Source: Methylococcaceae bacterium (GTDB lineage Bacteria > Pseudomonadota > Gammaproteobacteria > Methylococcales > Methylomonadaceae). Taken from it: DNA of 32,440 nt. A program made the position numbers and the translations under genes. The notes under the pieces were generated by a model. It worked only from the letters and a program-made list of their open reading frames with translations. It was not told where the DNA came from and did no database searches. Shown piece after piece: positions 26,363 through 32,440 of this stretch (positions are counted from its first letter, which is position 1; each line of letters opens with the position of its first letter). Location of the stretch: contig JABFRC010000012.1 in NCBI GenBank assembly GCA_013141375.1, positions 1 to 32,440 on the forward strand, read 5' to 3'.

Positions 26363-26439
26363 CGGGATATAGCGCAGTTTGGTAGCGCGCCTGCTTTGGG
26401 AGCAGGATGTCGGGGGTTCGAATCCCTCTATCCCGACCA
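26363..26439 (+). tRNA. tRNA-Pro (anticodon UGG)
   Basis: 77 nt including encoded CCA. The acceptor stem CGGGATA pairs with TATCCCG. The anticodon stem CCTGC/GCAGG holds the loop TTTGGGA with TGG. The T arm is GGGGGTTCGAATCCCTC. First of three clustered tRNAs. Confidence 0.97.
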
Positions 26440-26442
26440 AAA

Positions 26443-26519
26443 GCGCTTGTAGCTCAACCGGATAGAGCACCGGCCTTCTAAGCCGGGGGTCGCAGGTTCG
26501 AGTCCTGCCAAGCGCACCA
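26443..26519 (+). tRNA. tRNA-Arg (anticodon UCU)
   Basis: 77 nt with encoded CCA. GCGCTTG pairs with CAAGCGC. The anticodon stem CCGGC/GCCGG surrounds CTTCTAA, giving TCT. Separated from tRNA-Pro by 3 bases. Confidence 0.97.
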
Positions 26520-26544
26520 TTTATTTACCCCATCATATATTTTG

Positions 26545-26620
26545 GTGAGCGTAGCTCAGTTGGTAGAGTGCAGGATTGTGATTCCTGTTGTCGCGGGTTC
26601 GAGCCCCGTCGTTCACCCCA
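26545..26620 (+). tRNA. tRNA-His (anticodon GUG)
   Basis: 76 nt with encoded CCA. GTGAGCG pairs with CGTTCAC. The anticodon stem CAGGA/TCCTG surrounds TTGTGAT, giving GTG. A G at 26544 can serve as the His-specific G-1 opposite C73. Its 3' end is next to the integrase gene and is the probable integration site. Confidence 0.97.
26590..26620 (+). other. Inferred attachment site (attL) in tRNA-His 3' end
   Basis: Integrative elements commonly recombine in the T-arm and 3' end of a tRNA and carry the integrase beside it. Here the tRNA is intact and a tyrosine recombinase follows within 225 bases, followed by transfer genes. The matching direct repeat (attR) lies outside the window, so the core is not defined. 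Confidence 0.4.
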
Positions 26621-26664
26621 TAAAATCAATAGCTTATACTCTTAGATCCAAAGTTTCTTAAAAA

Positions 26665-26686
26665 TGTGTGGTTTTGTGTGTGGTTT
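26665..26686 (+). repeat. Direct repeats, possible integrase arm sites
   Basis: TGTGTGGTTT at 26665-26674 and again at 26677-26686, 12 bases apart, between tRNA-His and the integrase gene. This is where arm-type sites of tyrosine recombinases often lie. The rest of 26621-26843 is AT-rich without a gene. Confidence 0.35.
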
Positions 26687-26843
26687 CCACAAATCATAAT
26701 GGATTTATAACAAATAACGGAAAAAAATCTAAATTCTGTACATATCGATGGGTCCTTATTCATAGGGTACATCAGTACAAGATTAACCATCATTATGTGT
26801 TTTACGTAAGCGAAACCTCCTATTCTGATGAAGTTCTATTTCA

Positions 26844-27965
26844 TCACTTATCCCTCGTTGGTTTTACTTTCTGTTTAGAGACATCGTAGACATTCATCAT
26901 ACTTTGGCTTCTATGTCCTGATGCCGCCATCTTGTCGCCTACTGTGTCAGATATGGACTTACGTTTTACATCATGTAAAGTAAAATCCGTAAAATTAATA
27001 CCAAGTTTTTCAGCTTTAGCTTTAGCAAGGTTACTAACCCTTGTCTTTGCACTTTTAAGTCCACGACTAGTTATTTTGTCACCTGTACGATCACTTATAA
27101 ACAACCATCGCAATTCGGGTTTTATTTGTCTGACTAGATTTTTTTCCTCAAGTATTTGGTTGCGCTTTGTCTTAGCTCGGTTCCATACTGAAAATAGGTT
27201 ATCGCTCCAAAGTGTAATGTTGTCTTTAGAGCCTTTTGCCCTATTGATTATCAAGCCCTCCGCTGTTTCGTTGGCGTCCGACATTTCCAATACTTCAATA
27301 GAACGCATACGACATTCGTAAGCTAATTCGATTATGTATGGCAAATACCAATATCCGCTTGCTTCTGCAACTTCCATTAAAAACCTGTAATCATCATCAC
27401 TTGCGTAATGTTGTCTTGGTGGGTTCTTCAACTTAGTTACACCTAAGCTAATGTTGTTTTTGATTTTTTCATATTCTATTGCCCATGAAAATATACGTTT
27501 AATATAGGACATTTCCTTGTTCGCCCTGCTTATGCTTTGCTCTCCTCTTTTGTCCCGGTACTTCCGAATAGTACCTGTAGTCCAGTTTGTTATTGGCTCA
27601 TCACCCAATAAACCTGTTTTAGTTTTGGTTTCACAGATTTTATCGTGGCAAAATTGGTAGTCTTGTTGTGTAAGTTGGCTAAGCTCACGCCATTTAAACG
27701 ATTTTTGGAAATCAAATGACAATGTCCTGAATGTGACTTCATTAGTCTTCTTGCTAAATTCAAACGCTTGCCATATTTCATGCATTGAAGCGGAACCATC
27801 GCAAATACGTTTTGACTTTTGTTTTCCAGTTGAAGGGTCGCAATAATTGACGCGCCAGTGTCCTTTTTTTCTAAATGAATGATACCAAACACCGTTAGGT
27901 AGTTTGTCCTTGTCATTAAGAATATGCGGTGGATAGCGAGTGCTCGTGCGTGGTTTTGGTGTCAT
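26844..27965 (-). CDS. Tyrosine recombinase / integrase of the ICE
   Basis: 373 residues: N-terminal DNA-binding region (GVWYHSFRKKGHWRVNY), core-binding helices and a C-terminal catalytic domain. Catalytic residues are Arg in CRMRSIEVLE, a Lys in the NRAKGSKDN strand, the His of LHDVKR, the His of ASGHRS and the nucleophilic Tyr in MNVYDVS. The H-x-x-R box reads H-D-V-K-R, so Lys replaces the usual second Arg. It points toward tRNA-His and lies at the element edge. It would excise and integrate the element. Confidence 0.92.
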   Translation of the reverse strand: MTPKPRTSTRYPPHILNDKDKLPNGVWYHSFRKKGHWRVNYCDPSTGKQKSKRICDGSASMHEIWQAFEFSKKTNEVTFRTLSFDFQKSFKWRELSQLTQQDYQFCHDKICETKTKTGLLGDEPITNWTTGTIRKYRDKRGEQSISRANKEMSYIKRIFSWAIEYEKIKNNISLGVTKLKNPPRQHYASDDDYRFLMEVAEASGYWYLPYIIELAYECRMRSIEVLEMSDANETAEGLIINRAKGSKDNITLWSDNLFSVWNRAKTKRNQILEEKNLVRQIKPELRWLFISDRTGDKITSRGLKSAKTRVSNLAKAKAEKLGINFTDFTLHDVKRKSISDTVGDKMAASGHRSQSMMNVYDVSKQKVKPTRDK

Positions 27966-28093
27966 AAACTAATGGTGTGTAATTCGTTTAAACATTTTTA
28001 TCATTATCAGATAAGTTATTTTGTATATGGTGACAATCAAGAGTTTCTTTATTTTAAAGGTAATTAACTTCTTTTAAATTAGACAGGTGCTTG

Positions 28094-28294
28094 TTATTCA
28101 AACTCAATATTTGCGCTTTTATCTATTTCTTGTATCCCCATCGCTTGATGGATAGCCTCAAGTGTTGTAAATATCTGACCGTTATTGCCATATAAAAATT
28201 TTACTTTTTGAGCGCGTAATAGCTTTTCCAATTTGGCGTTTGAAGTACATCCAGTTACAGCCTTGAGTTCCTGATTACTTACTAGGATTTGCAT
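28094..28294 (-). CDS. DUF4224-like small DNA-binding / excisionase candidate
   Basis: 66 residues from the ATG at 28294; a GTG at 28327 would add 11. The pattern VSNQELKAVTGCTSNAKLEK followed by LLRAQKVKFLYGNNGQ resembles DUF4224 proteins: a helix-turn-helix-like L-T-G segment, then L-x-x-x-x-(V/I)-x-F-x-x-(G/N)-x-x-G. Proteins of this kind lie next to integrases and may act as recombination directionality factors. That role is inferred from position. Confidence 0.55.
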   Translation of the reverse strand: MQILVSNQELKAVTGCTSNAKLEKLLRAQKVKFLYGNNGQIFTTLEAIHQAMGIQEIDKSANIEFE

Positions 28295-28336
28295 TAGCTT
28301 TAAATTCAAATTTTTATATATTTGCACGTCTTAAAA

Positions 28337-29542
28337 TTACTGAAATTTTAAGTGCGGAGGAACCTCATGACCTGTATCCCAAAGCCATGTGTTGATCTTG
28401 CTATTTTTTATTAGTGTATTTAATTTAATTCTGTAGGTTTCACTGGAAGAAGCAGGAAAGATCAACAATGCAGTACCCGATTTATCGTTGTCAGCCAACA
28501 GAACACTTGCTGTCGGTACATTGGGTGGCAAGTTATATCGCAAACATTTAATAAATCGCCGCTTGTTCTGGACTAATGAGTTAATCAACGTAAGCTCATC
28601 GGCATTGTCATAGGGTATCCAGTTTTCATTCACCATCATCAAGGCGATTTCTTCATAAGATGGGGTGCCTGATTTATTGATCCCAAATGTCCCGATAACC
28701 ATCAAGTGTCCGTTGGGATCCTCAGACCATAAGCCCATTTCGCTTCCGAAGACTTTACACAGGTAATGATATCGGTCCTTGTTCAATAGAATTGGGAAAT
28801 CAGGCAGATGTTTGATCACCATTTTGAAGCCAAATCGGGCGGTGGTAATGTCTTTGACTTCACCAATGATTAACATGAGTTTTATTTGTTTGCCACTTTC
28901 AGCTATGGAATGCAGGGTGGTAAGCCGTCGTTGGGCTATTTTGTCTTTGTGTTCAAGCTCAAAGACTTCAGGAATATAAAGCAACGCGCTTAAACTCGAA
29001 CGATTGGCGGTTTTGTCTTTGGCCGCTGCAAGCAAGTATTTACGAATGATGTACCAATTCCGTTTGCCAGTCATCGCAGGTGACCACTTATTGAGTTCAG
29101 CTTGTTCCCACAAATAATGCAAGGTGCCTCTTAAACTTAGTCTTTTGGGTTCTGATTTGGAATGATGGTTTTCATTTGCTTTATGATTAGACCCTCTGGG
29201 TATTGGGTTTATATCACCCTTGGTTAAGGTAAATTCGAATTTAAGGGCTGTCAGGCCAGTCTCGCTATTTTCCTTGATCGCCGAGCCCAAGACTTGATCC
29301 AACCCTGATAATCCGGCAGGGATTTCATAAGAACGGCACTCCAGATCATGATTGCTGCCGGTGTTGGGCATGCGTTTGAGAATGAAACGGTCATCGATTT
29401 TGGCTATGTACATGGGAACAGGTGGCTGTTTACAAGCACATAACGGTCGCATCTTTTGGGGATAAGCACTTATTAAGGATGCTTGGAAGCCTGCTTCGTC
29501 CATCGATATTTTCTTGCCCTGAAAGATATACTGCGATGCCAT
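28337..29542 (-). CDS. DUF1173 family protein (ICE cargo or transfer accessory)
   Basis: 401 residues from the ATG at 29542, one base beyond the stop of the upstream gene; an earlier in-frame start at 29578 would overlap that gene by 35 bases. A probable zinc site is formed by Cys35-x-Cys37 and His65-x3-Cys69 (PLCACKQPPV, NHDLEC). The rest is mixed alpha/beta without recognised catalytic motifs. DUF1173 proteins occur in conjugative plasmids and ICEs of gammaproteobacteria; the function is unknown. No signal peptide or membrane segment is seen, so it is probably cytoplasmic. Confidence 0.65.
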   Translation of the reverse strand: MASQYIFQGKKISMDEAGFQASLISAYPQKMRPLCACKQPPVPMYIAKIDDRFILKRMPNTGSNHDLECRSYEIPAGLSGLDQVLGSAIKENSETGLTALKFEFTLTKGDINPIPRGSNHKANENHHSKSEPKRLSLRGTLHYLWEQAELNKWSPAMTGKRNWYIIRKYLLAAAKDKTANRSSLSALLYIPEVFELEHKDKIAQRRLTTLHSIAESGKQIKLMLIIGEVKDITTARFGFKMVIKHLPDFPILLNKDRYHYLCKVFGSEMGLWSEDPNGHLMVIGTFGINKSGTPSYEEIALMMVNENWIPYDNADELTLINSLVQNKRRFIKCLRYNLPPNVPTASVLLADNDKSGTALLIFPASSSETYRIKLNTLIKNSKINTWLWDTGHEVPPHLKFQ

Positions 29543-29543
29543 C

Positions 29544-30170
29544 TCATTCCCATCCTGAGGTGGCGGCTGTTTTCCCAAACACGCCTAGAGCTTTGGATGG
29601 GAACGAATAGGTATGTAGCATTTCAAAACCCATGACCCGTATTGATGCTGAATAAGCAGACAATGATTGCTGAATCTGAGCGGATCGCAAGTTGTTAACT
29701 GGCGGTACCGTTTGTATCGAACCATTAACAGTTTTTACGGGTGAGGCTTGTTCAGCCCCTAAACGGGAGGCAATTTTAGCGGCTCGTCTAATAAGTTGTG
29801 ATCGGTAGAGTTTATTGAAATTCGGTGTCCTGGAATGGTAATTCGCAGCACGTTGCCAGATATCACCCTGATCGTTTTGGAGATGTCCCGCAATCCGCCA
29901 TGCTGCCAGATAGTAGGGATAGCAACCTTTGGCCAATACGTGGCTTTCGTTGATGCCGAAGGATCGTAAATCCGCTAGAGAAACCGTATTAAATTGCATG
30001 ACTCCATAATCATAAGTGCCATTGTTATTGCGTACTTTTTGTCCCGGTTTGCCGCCTTCCTGTTCGGCCACTGCCAACAAGACCAAGGCGGGGATGTGGT
30101 AATGGTTGGCGGCTTGAATAGAACATTCAATGCGTTCTTGTTGATAATGAATCGGGATATCCGCTTGCAT
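29544..30170 (-). CDS. Conjugation-associated lytic transglycosylase (VirB1/TrbN-like)
   Basis: About 208 residues from the ATG at 30170 (MQADIPIHYQQERIECSIQA), 7 bases after the trbL stop. An earlier in-frame GTG at 30224 would overlap trbL. SLT-like motifs are LLAVAEQEGGKPG (catalytic Glu), YDYGVMQFNTVS and AAWRIAGHLQN with AANYHSRTP. It would open peptidoglycan for the mating channel. A signal peptide is not evident. Its place after trbL matches trbN in IncP systems. Confidence 0.8.
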   Translation of the reverse strand: MQADIPIHYQQERIECSIQAANHYHIPALVLLAVAEQEGGKPGQKVRNNNGTYDYGVMQFNTVSLADLRSFGINESHVLAKGCYPYYLAAWRIAGHLQNDQGDIWQRAANYHSRTPNFNKLYRSQLIRRAAKIASRLGAEQASPVKTVNGSIQTVPPVNNLRSAQIQQSLSAYSASIRVMGFEMLHTYSFPSKALGVFGKTAATSGWE

Positions 30171-30177
30171 GGTCAGG

Positions 30178-31638
30178 TTACCCCATTGTTGTTTTCTTAT
30201 CGCGAAAAGCGGCAACTTCGCCATTGAAGTCAGGGGCTTCTTTACCTGCTTTCATGCCTGATCTTTGTTGCGCTAAAGCACCAGGATTGGCAATCGCTGT
30301 CGCTAATTTGCCACCGAAGGTGTTTTCACGGATGTTATGTTTGGTTTGGGCGAATTTATCATTTGCGAGTTCACCAATGCCGCGAGCGATAGCTTTACCA
30401 AACGATTCATTGCTGCCTTTTTGCTGGGAAGCAGACGTTTTTGAATTACTGTCTTGTTGTCCCAATGGGCTTTCACTTGTAGTCGATGTGCTTGTGTTGC
30501 CCATCCCACCGATACTACCAACCGTATCTCCCATCGATGTTGCAAGTGAATTACTGCTTGAACTATCACTATTGTTTCCGTTAGCTCCAAACATTGATGA
30601 CAAACTTGAACCAGATGAACTGTCGCCGCTAGAAGCTTTCATAGCAGCTTGGATTGCCATGACTCCACCAGACATCGATTGTGCTGTTGAAATAGCAGCT
30701 TGGGCTGCTTGATTGGCAATCGCCGCGGCGGTTGCAGCCCCTACCAACAATGCTCCTGTTCCTGCTTGCCCGATATGTCCGGTATTAATGTGACCGGTGA
30801 CGATTGAAGACACCATTGTTGGCACTTTGTTTGCCAAGTTATATAAAGCAATGGTGGCCAGTAAGATAACGCCCATTTCTTTTAAAACCACTTCGGCAGA
30901 CAATGTGCTGATTAGGTCGCTCAGGAAGTTTTGGCCTATGCCGACAATTAATATCATGACCATCAACTGAGTACCCACCATCAGCACACTCTTGTAATAT
31001 GCTATAGCGATATCAGATGTCCACCGTGAACCGCCAAAGCCTAAAAAGAAGATTCCGGCATAGGCCAGAATCCAACTCGCTATGGTCAGTAACATCATAT
31101 TCACGGCAATCAAGCCGAACAATGCCAAAATGACCAAGGCGATTGCAGTTGCGACAATGGCCTGCGCCATTGACCCAAAAGAAAAATCCGTTGCATCAAT
31201 TATTTTGGTAAAAAAATCCAATGCCAAATTGATGATCGTTCCTGGAGTCACGACACTGGGTACATGGGCAGCTTCTCCAGCAATGCCTTTCAGGGAGTTG
31301 ATAAATGCCATGGCCATTTGTGGGCCGTTATCGAGCAACCATAAATAAAACCCGGTGAACCCTAGAAAACGAATTAGTTCGACAAAGAAATCTGAAATAT
31401 CGGCTTTTTTAAGTGCCAAAATGCCAAACGTCCAGACCATACTGATAAGAGTCAACCCCCAAAATAATTGGTAGGCGTGTTTTTTGATTGTGCCTTCCCA
31501 ACCTGTGGCCGCCGTTTGGTATTTGGCCATCACTCGGTTAAATGCATCGGCATCGAGGGTTGCGGCAGACACATCATTGACTAGTAAGGTTGATAATGAA
31601 AACCCCAATATAATCAAAATGAAATTTTTGCTTGGCAT
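30178..31638 (-). CDS. trbL: P-type conjugative transfer protein TrbL (VirB6-like)
   Basis: 486 residues. A signal peptide (NFILIILGFSLSTLLVNDVSA), several transmembrane segments up to about residue 280, an Ala-rich region, then a Ser/Asn/Gly-rich C-terminal tail and the ending KAGKEAPDFNGEVAAFRDK. TrbL is the inner-membrane channel component of the Trb type IV secretion system. The order trbJ - small protein - trbL - transglycosylase matches IncP trbJ-K-L-N, and the topology fits the family. The stop is 7 bases from the next start. Confidence 0.88.
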   Translation of the reverse strand: MPSKNFILIILGFSLSTLLVNDVSAATLDADAFNRVMAKYQTAATGWEGTIKKHAYQLFWGLTLISMVWTFGILALKKADISDFFVELIRFLGFTGFYLWLLDNGPQMAMAFINSLKGIAGEAAHVPSVVTPGTIINLALDFFTKIIDATDFSFGSMAQAIVATAIALVILALFGLIAVNMMLLTIASWILAYAGIFFLGFGGSRWTSDIAIAYYKSVLMVGTQLMVMILIVGIGQNFLSDLISTLSAEVVLKEMGVILLATIALYNLANKVPTMVSSIVTGHINTGHIGQAGTGALLVGAATAAAIANQAAQAAISTAQSMSGGVMAIQAAMKASSGDSSSGSSLSSMFGANGNNSDSSSSNSLATSMGDTVGSIGGMGNTSTSTTSESPLGQQDSNSKTSASQQKGSNESFGKAIARGIGELANDKFAQTKHNIRENTFGGKLATAIANPGALAQQRSGMKAGKEAPDFNGEVAAFRDKKTTMG

Positions 31639-31668
31639 AGTGAACCTAACCTAATAACTGATGACCTT

Positions 31669-31687
31669 TACCGGTTTGTACCGGTTT
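31669..31687. repeat. Tandem palindromic repeat ahead of trbL
   Basis: TACCGGTTT occurs at 31669-31677 and 31679-31687, 10 bases apart, each containing the palindrome ACCGGT. It lies in the 73-base gap before the trbL start. A repressor could bind on one face of the helix. Confidence 0.35.
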
Positions 31688-31711
31688 ATTGAATGTCTTT
31701 CATTTTAGAAA

Positions 31712-31918
31712 CTAGTACCCAATTTCTTTAGCTGGTTTGTAAGTACCGCTTTTAAATTTGTTCATCTTTGTGTCTGGTTCTAGTGAAGTTTGGTTTTGCG
31801 ATTGAATTGGATCGCTTTTTTGATTTACCAAGATCACAATAATGCTTAGAACAAAAACCAGCAGTATGACGATGCTGGCAATACGATACTGACTTAATAA
31901 TAAGAGGATAGTTTTCAT
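31712..31918 (-). CDS. Small membrane protein in the TrbK position
   Basis: 68 residues from the ATG at 31918, 4 bases after the trbJ stop. One transmembrane helix (about 12-31, IASIVILLVFVLSIIVIL) and a polar C-terminus. In IncP systems this slot holds TrbK, an entry-exclusion lipoprotein, but no lipobox cysteine is present here. The final residues KFKSGTYKPAKEIGY nearly repeat the end of TrbJ (KFKSGSYTPAKETGY). The function is unknown. Confidence 0.55.
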   Translation of the reverse strand: MKTILLLLSQYRIASIVILLVFVLSIIVILVNQKSDPIQSQNQTSLEPDTKMNKFKSGTYKPAKEIGY

Positions 31919-31922
31919 AGTA

Positions 31923-32402
31923 TTAATACCCCGTTTCTTTGGCTGGCGTGTAGCTGCCACTTTTAAACTTTTCCTCCAAGGCTATTGCTCTGGCCTCCTT
32001 GTCATTTTGTACAGCCATTTGGGTAGCCAAGGCGTTTTGTTGGGCGACTAATAATCCCCTGATTTGCAGTAGTTGGTTGGCTTGCTCACTGGCCAGTTCA
32101 TTGGCCGCTTGTAAAGCTTGCAGTCGGCCGGTCGAGGATTGCGCGGCTCGTTGTAATTCCCACAAGTGTTTTGAGTCCCTTTGCAAGGTTTGCTGTTGTT
32201 GGTCAACACCTCTGAACAGCGCATCGTTTGCCTTTTTCCGTGCTTCTGAGCTTAACCGGTCTACCTCAGCTAATTTAGCAAGGTCAGCAACCGTGCAGCG
32301 ATTTGCGCCAATACAGGGCAAGTTCCGGTAATAATCGATCACCTGAAATTGTCCGAGGAAGCTATCGAAACTTAAAGTGGACCCCGCCGTCCAGACAAAT
32401 AT
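31923..32402 (-). pseudogene. trbJ: TrbJ (VirB5-like) C-terminal part, 5' end disrupted
   Basis: The frame runs from a TGA at 32403-32405 to 31923 and encodes about 159 codons, including TLSFDSFLGQFQVIDYYRNL then PCIGANRC, which matches the middle and end of TrbJ, a periplasmic pilus-tip protein usually near 240-260 residues. The helical part (RLSSEARKKANDALFRG, LQALQAANELASEQANQLLQ) fits. The only start available is an internal GTG at 32342, which would remove the signal peptide and N-terminal half. The upstream bases may belong to an insertion sequence end. A frameshift or sequence error is also possible. Confidence 0.7.
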
Positions 32403-32440
32403 TCAGCCAGTTTAAGATAGAGGCCTGTTTACATTACAGC
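32385..32440. mobile_element. Possible insertion-sequence end at window edge
   Basis: Just where the trbJ frame breaks, the minus strand reads TGGACGGCGGGGTCCACT, preceded by TCTTAAACTGGCTGAAT. Repeated TTAA-plus-GGTCCACTT-type segments resemble subterminal repeats of IS21-like elements. No transposase is inside the window, so this is only a suggestion. Confidence 0.25.

Noticed and set aside
26665-26686. GT-rich repeats as a gene or regulator site for the tRNAs
   Set aside because: They lie downstream of the tRNA cluster; position fits integrase arm sites better.
30224-30712. Plus-strand open frame of 162 codons opposite trbL
   Set aside because: Arises from the Ser/Gly/Ala-rich trbL tail and its reverse complement; no independent support.

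Overview
The window is chromosomal DNA from a gammaproteobacterium that carries the left end of an integrated conjugative element at its right side. The housekeeping order (hisS-yfgM-bamB-der; nadK-recN; hrcA-grpE-dnaK-dnaJ-dapB) is gammaproteobacterial. An XrtA/PEP-CTERM-type glycosyltransferase, a hemerythrin, EfpL, multihaem cytochrome debris and a large HAF-repeat secreted protein suggest a methanotroph-like (Methylococcales) genome. That placement is an inference.

Layout: 1-5217 holds hisS (5' end outside the window), yfgM, bamB, der and tpx, closed by a terminator. 5237-7879 (-) encodes a giant secreted Ig/HAF-repeat protein. 7954-9612 is a decayed region with remnants of an ApbE-like gene and a multihaem cytochrome plus several palindromic repeats. 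9613-11330 (-) is an efpL-rlmG operon. A terminal-inverted-repeat element lies upstream of it, and a second, partial copy sits just after hisS. 11575-13414 (+) is a three-gene cluster (CarS-like CTP transferase, EEP phosphohydrolase, CDP-alcohol phosphatidyltransferase) that looks like a lipid head-group pathway. 13411-18611 (-) is a compact operon: nadK, recN, agmatine-deiminase family, atypical hemerythrin, glycosyltransferase. 18709-24636 (+) is the heat-shock cluster behind a CIRCE operator, followed by dapB and a bidirectional terminator. 24682-26076 (-) holds a membrane-bound lytic transglycosylase and a PA3496-family protein.

At 26282 a strong promoter starts a tRNA-Pro/Arg/His cluster. 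Directly after tRNA-His come a tyrosine recombinase (26844-27965), a DUF4224-like small protein, a DUF1173 protein, a VirB1/TrbN-like transglycosylase, TrbL, a small TrbK-position membrane protein and the C-terminal part of TrbJ, all on the minus strand. This is the integration end of an ICE with a P-type (Trb) mating apparatus. The trbJ frame is interrupted near the right edge, possibly by an insertion sequence.

The most unusual items are the lipid-type cluster, the hemerythrin with replaced iron ligands coupled to a glycosyltransferase, the duplicated C-terminal tail shared by TrbJ and its neighbour, the dispersed TIR/hairpin element, and a nested inverted repeat at 8952-9066.
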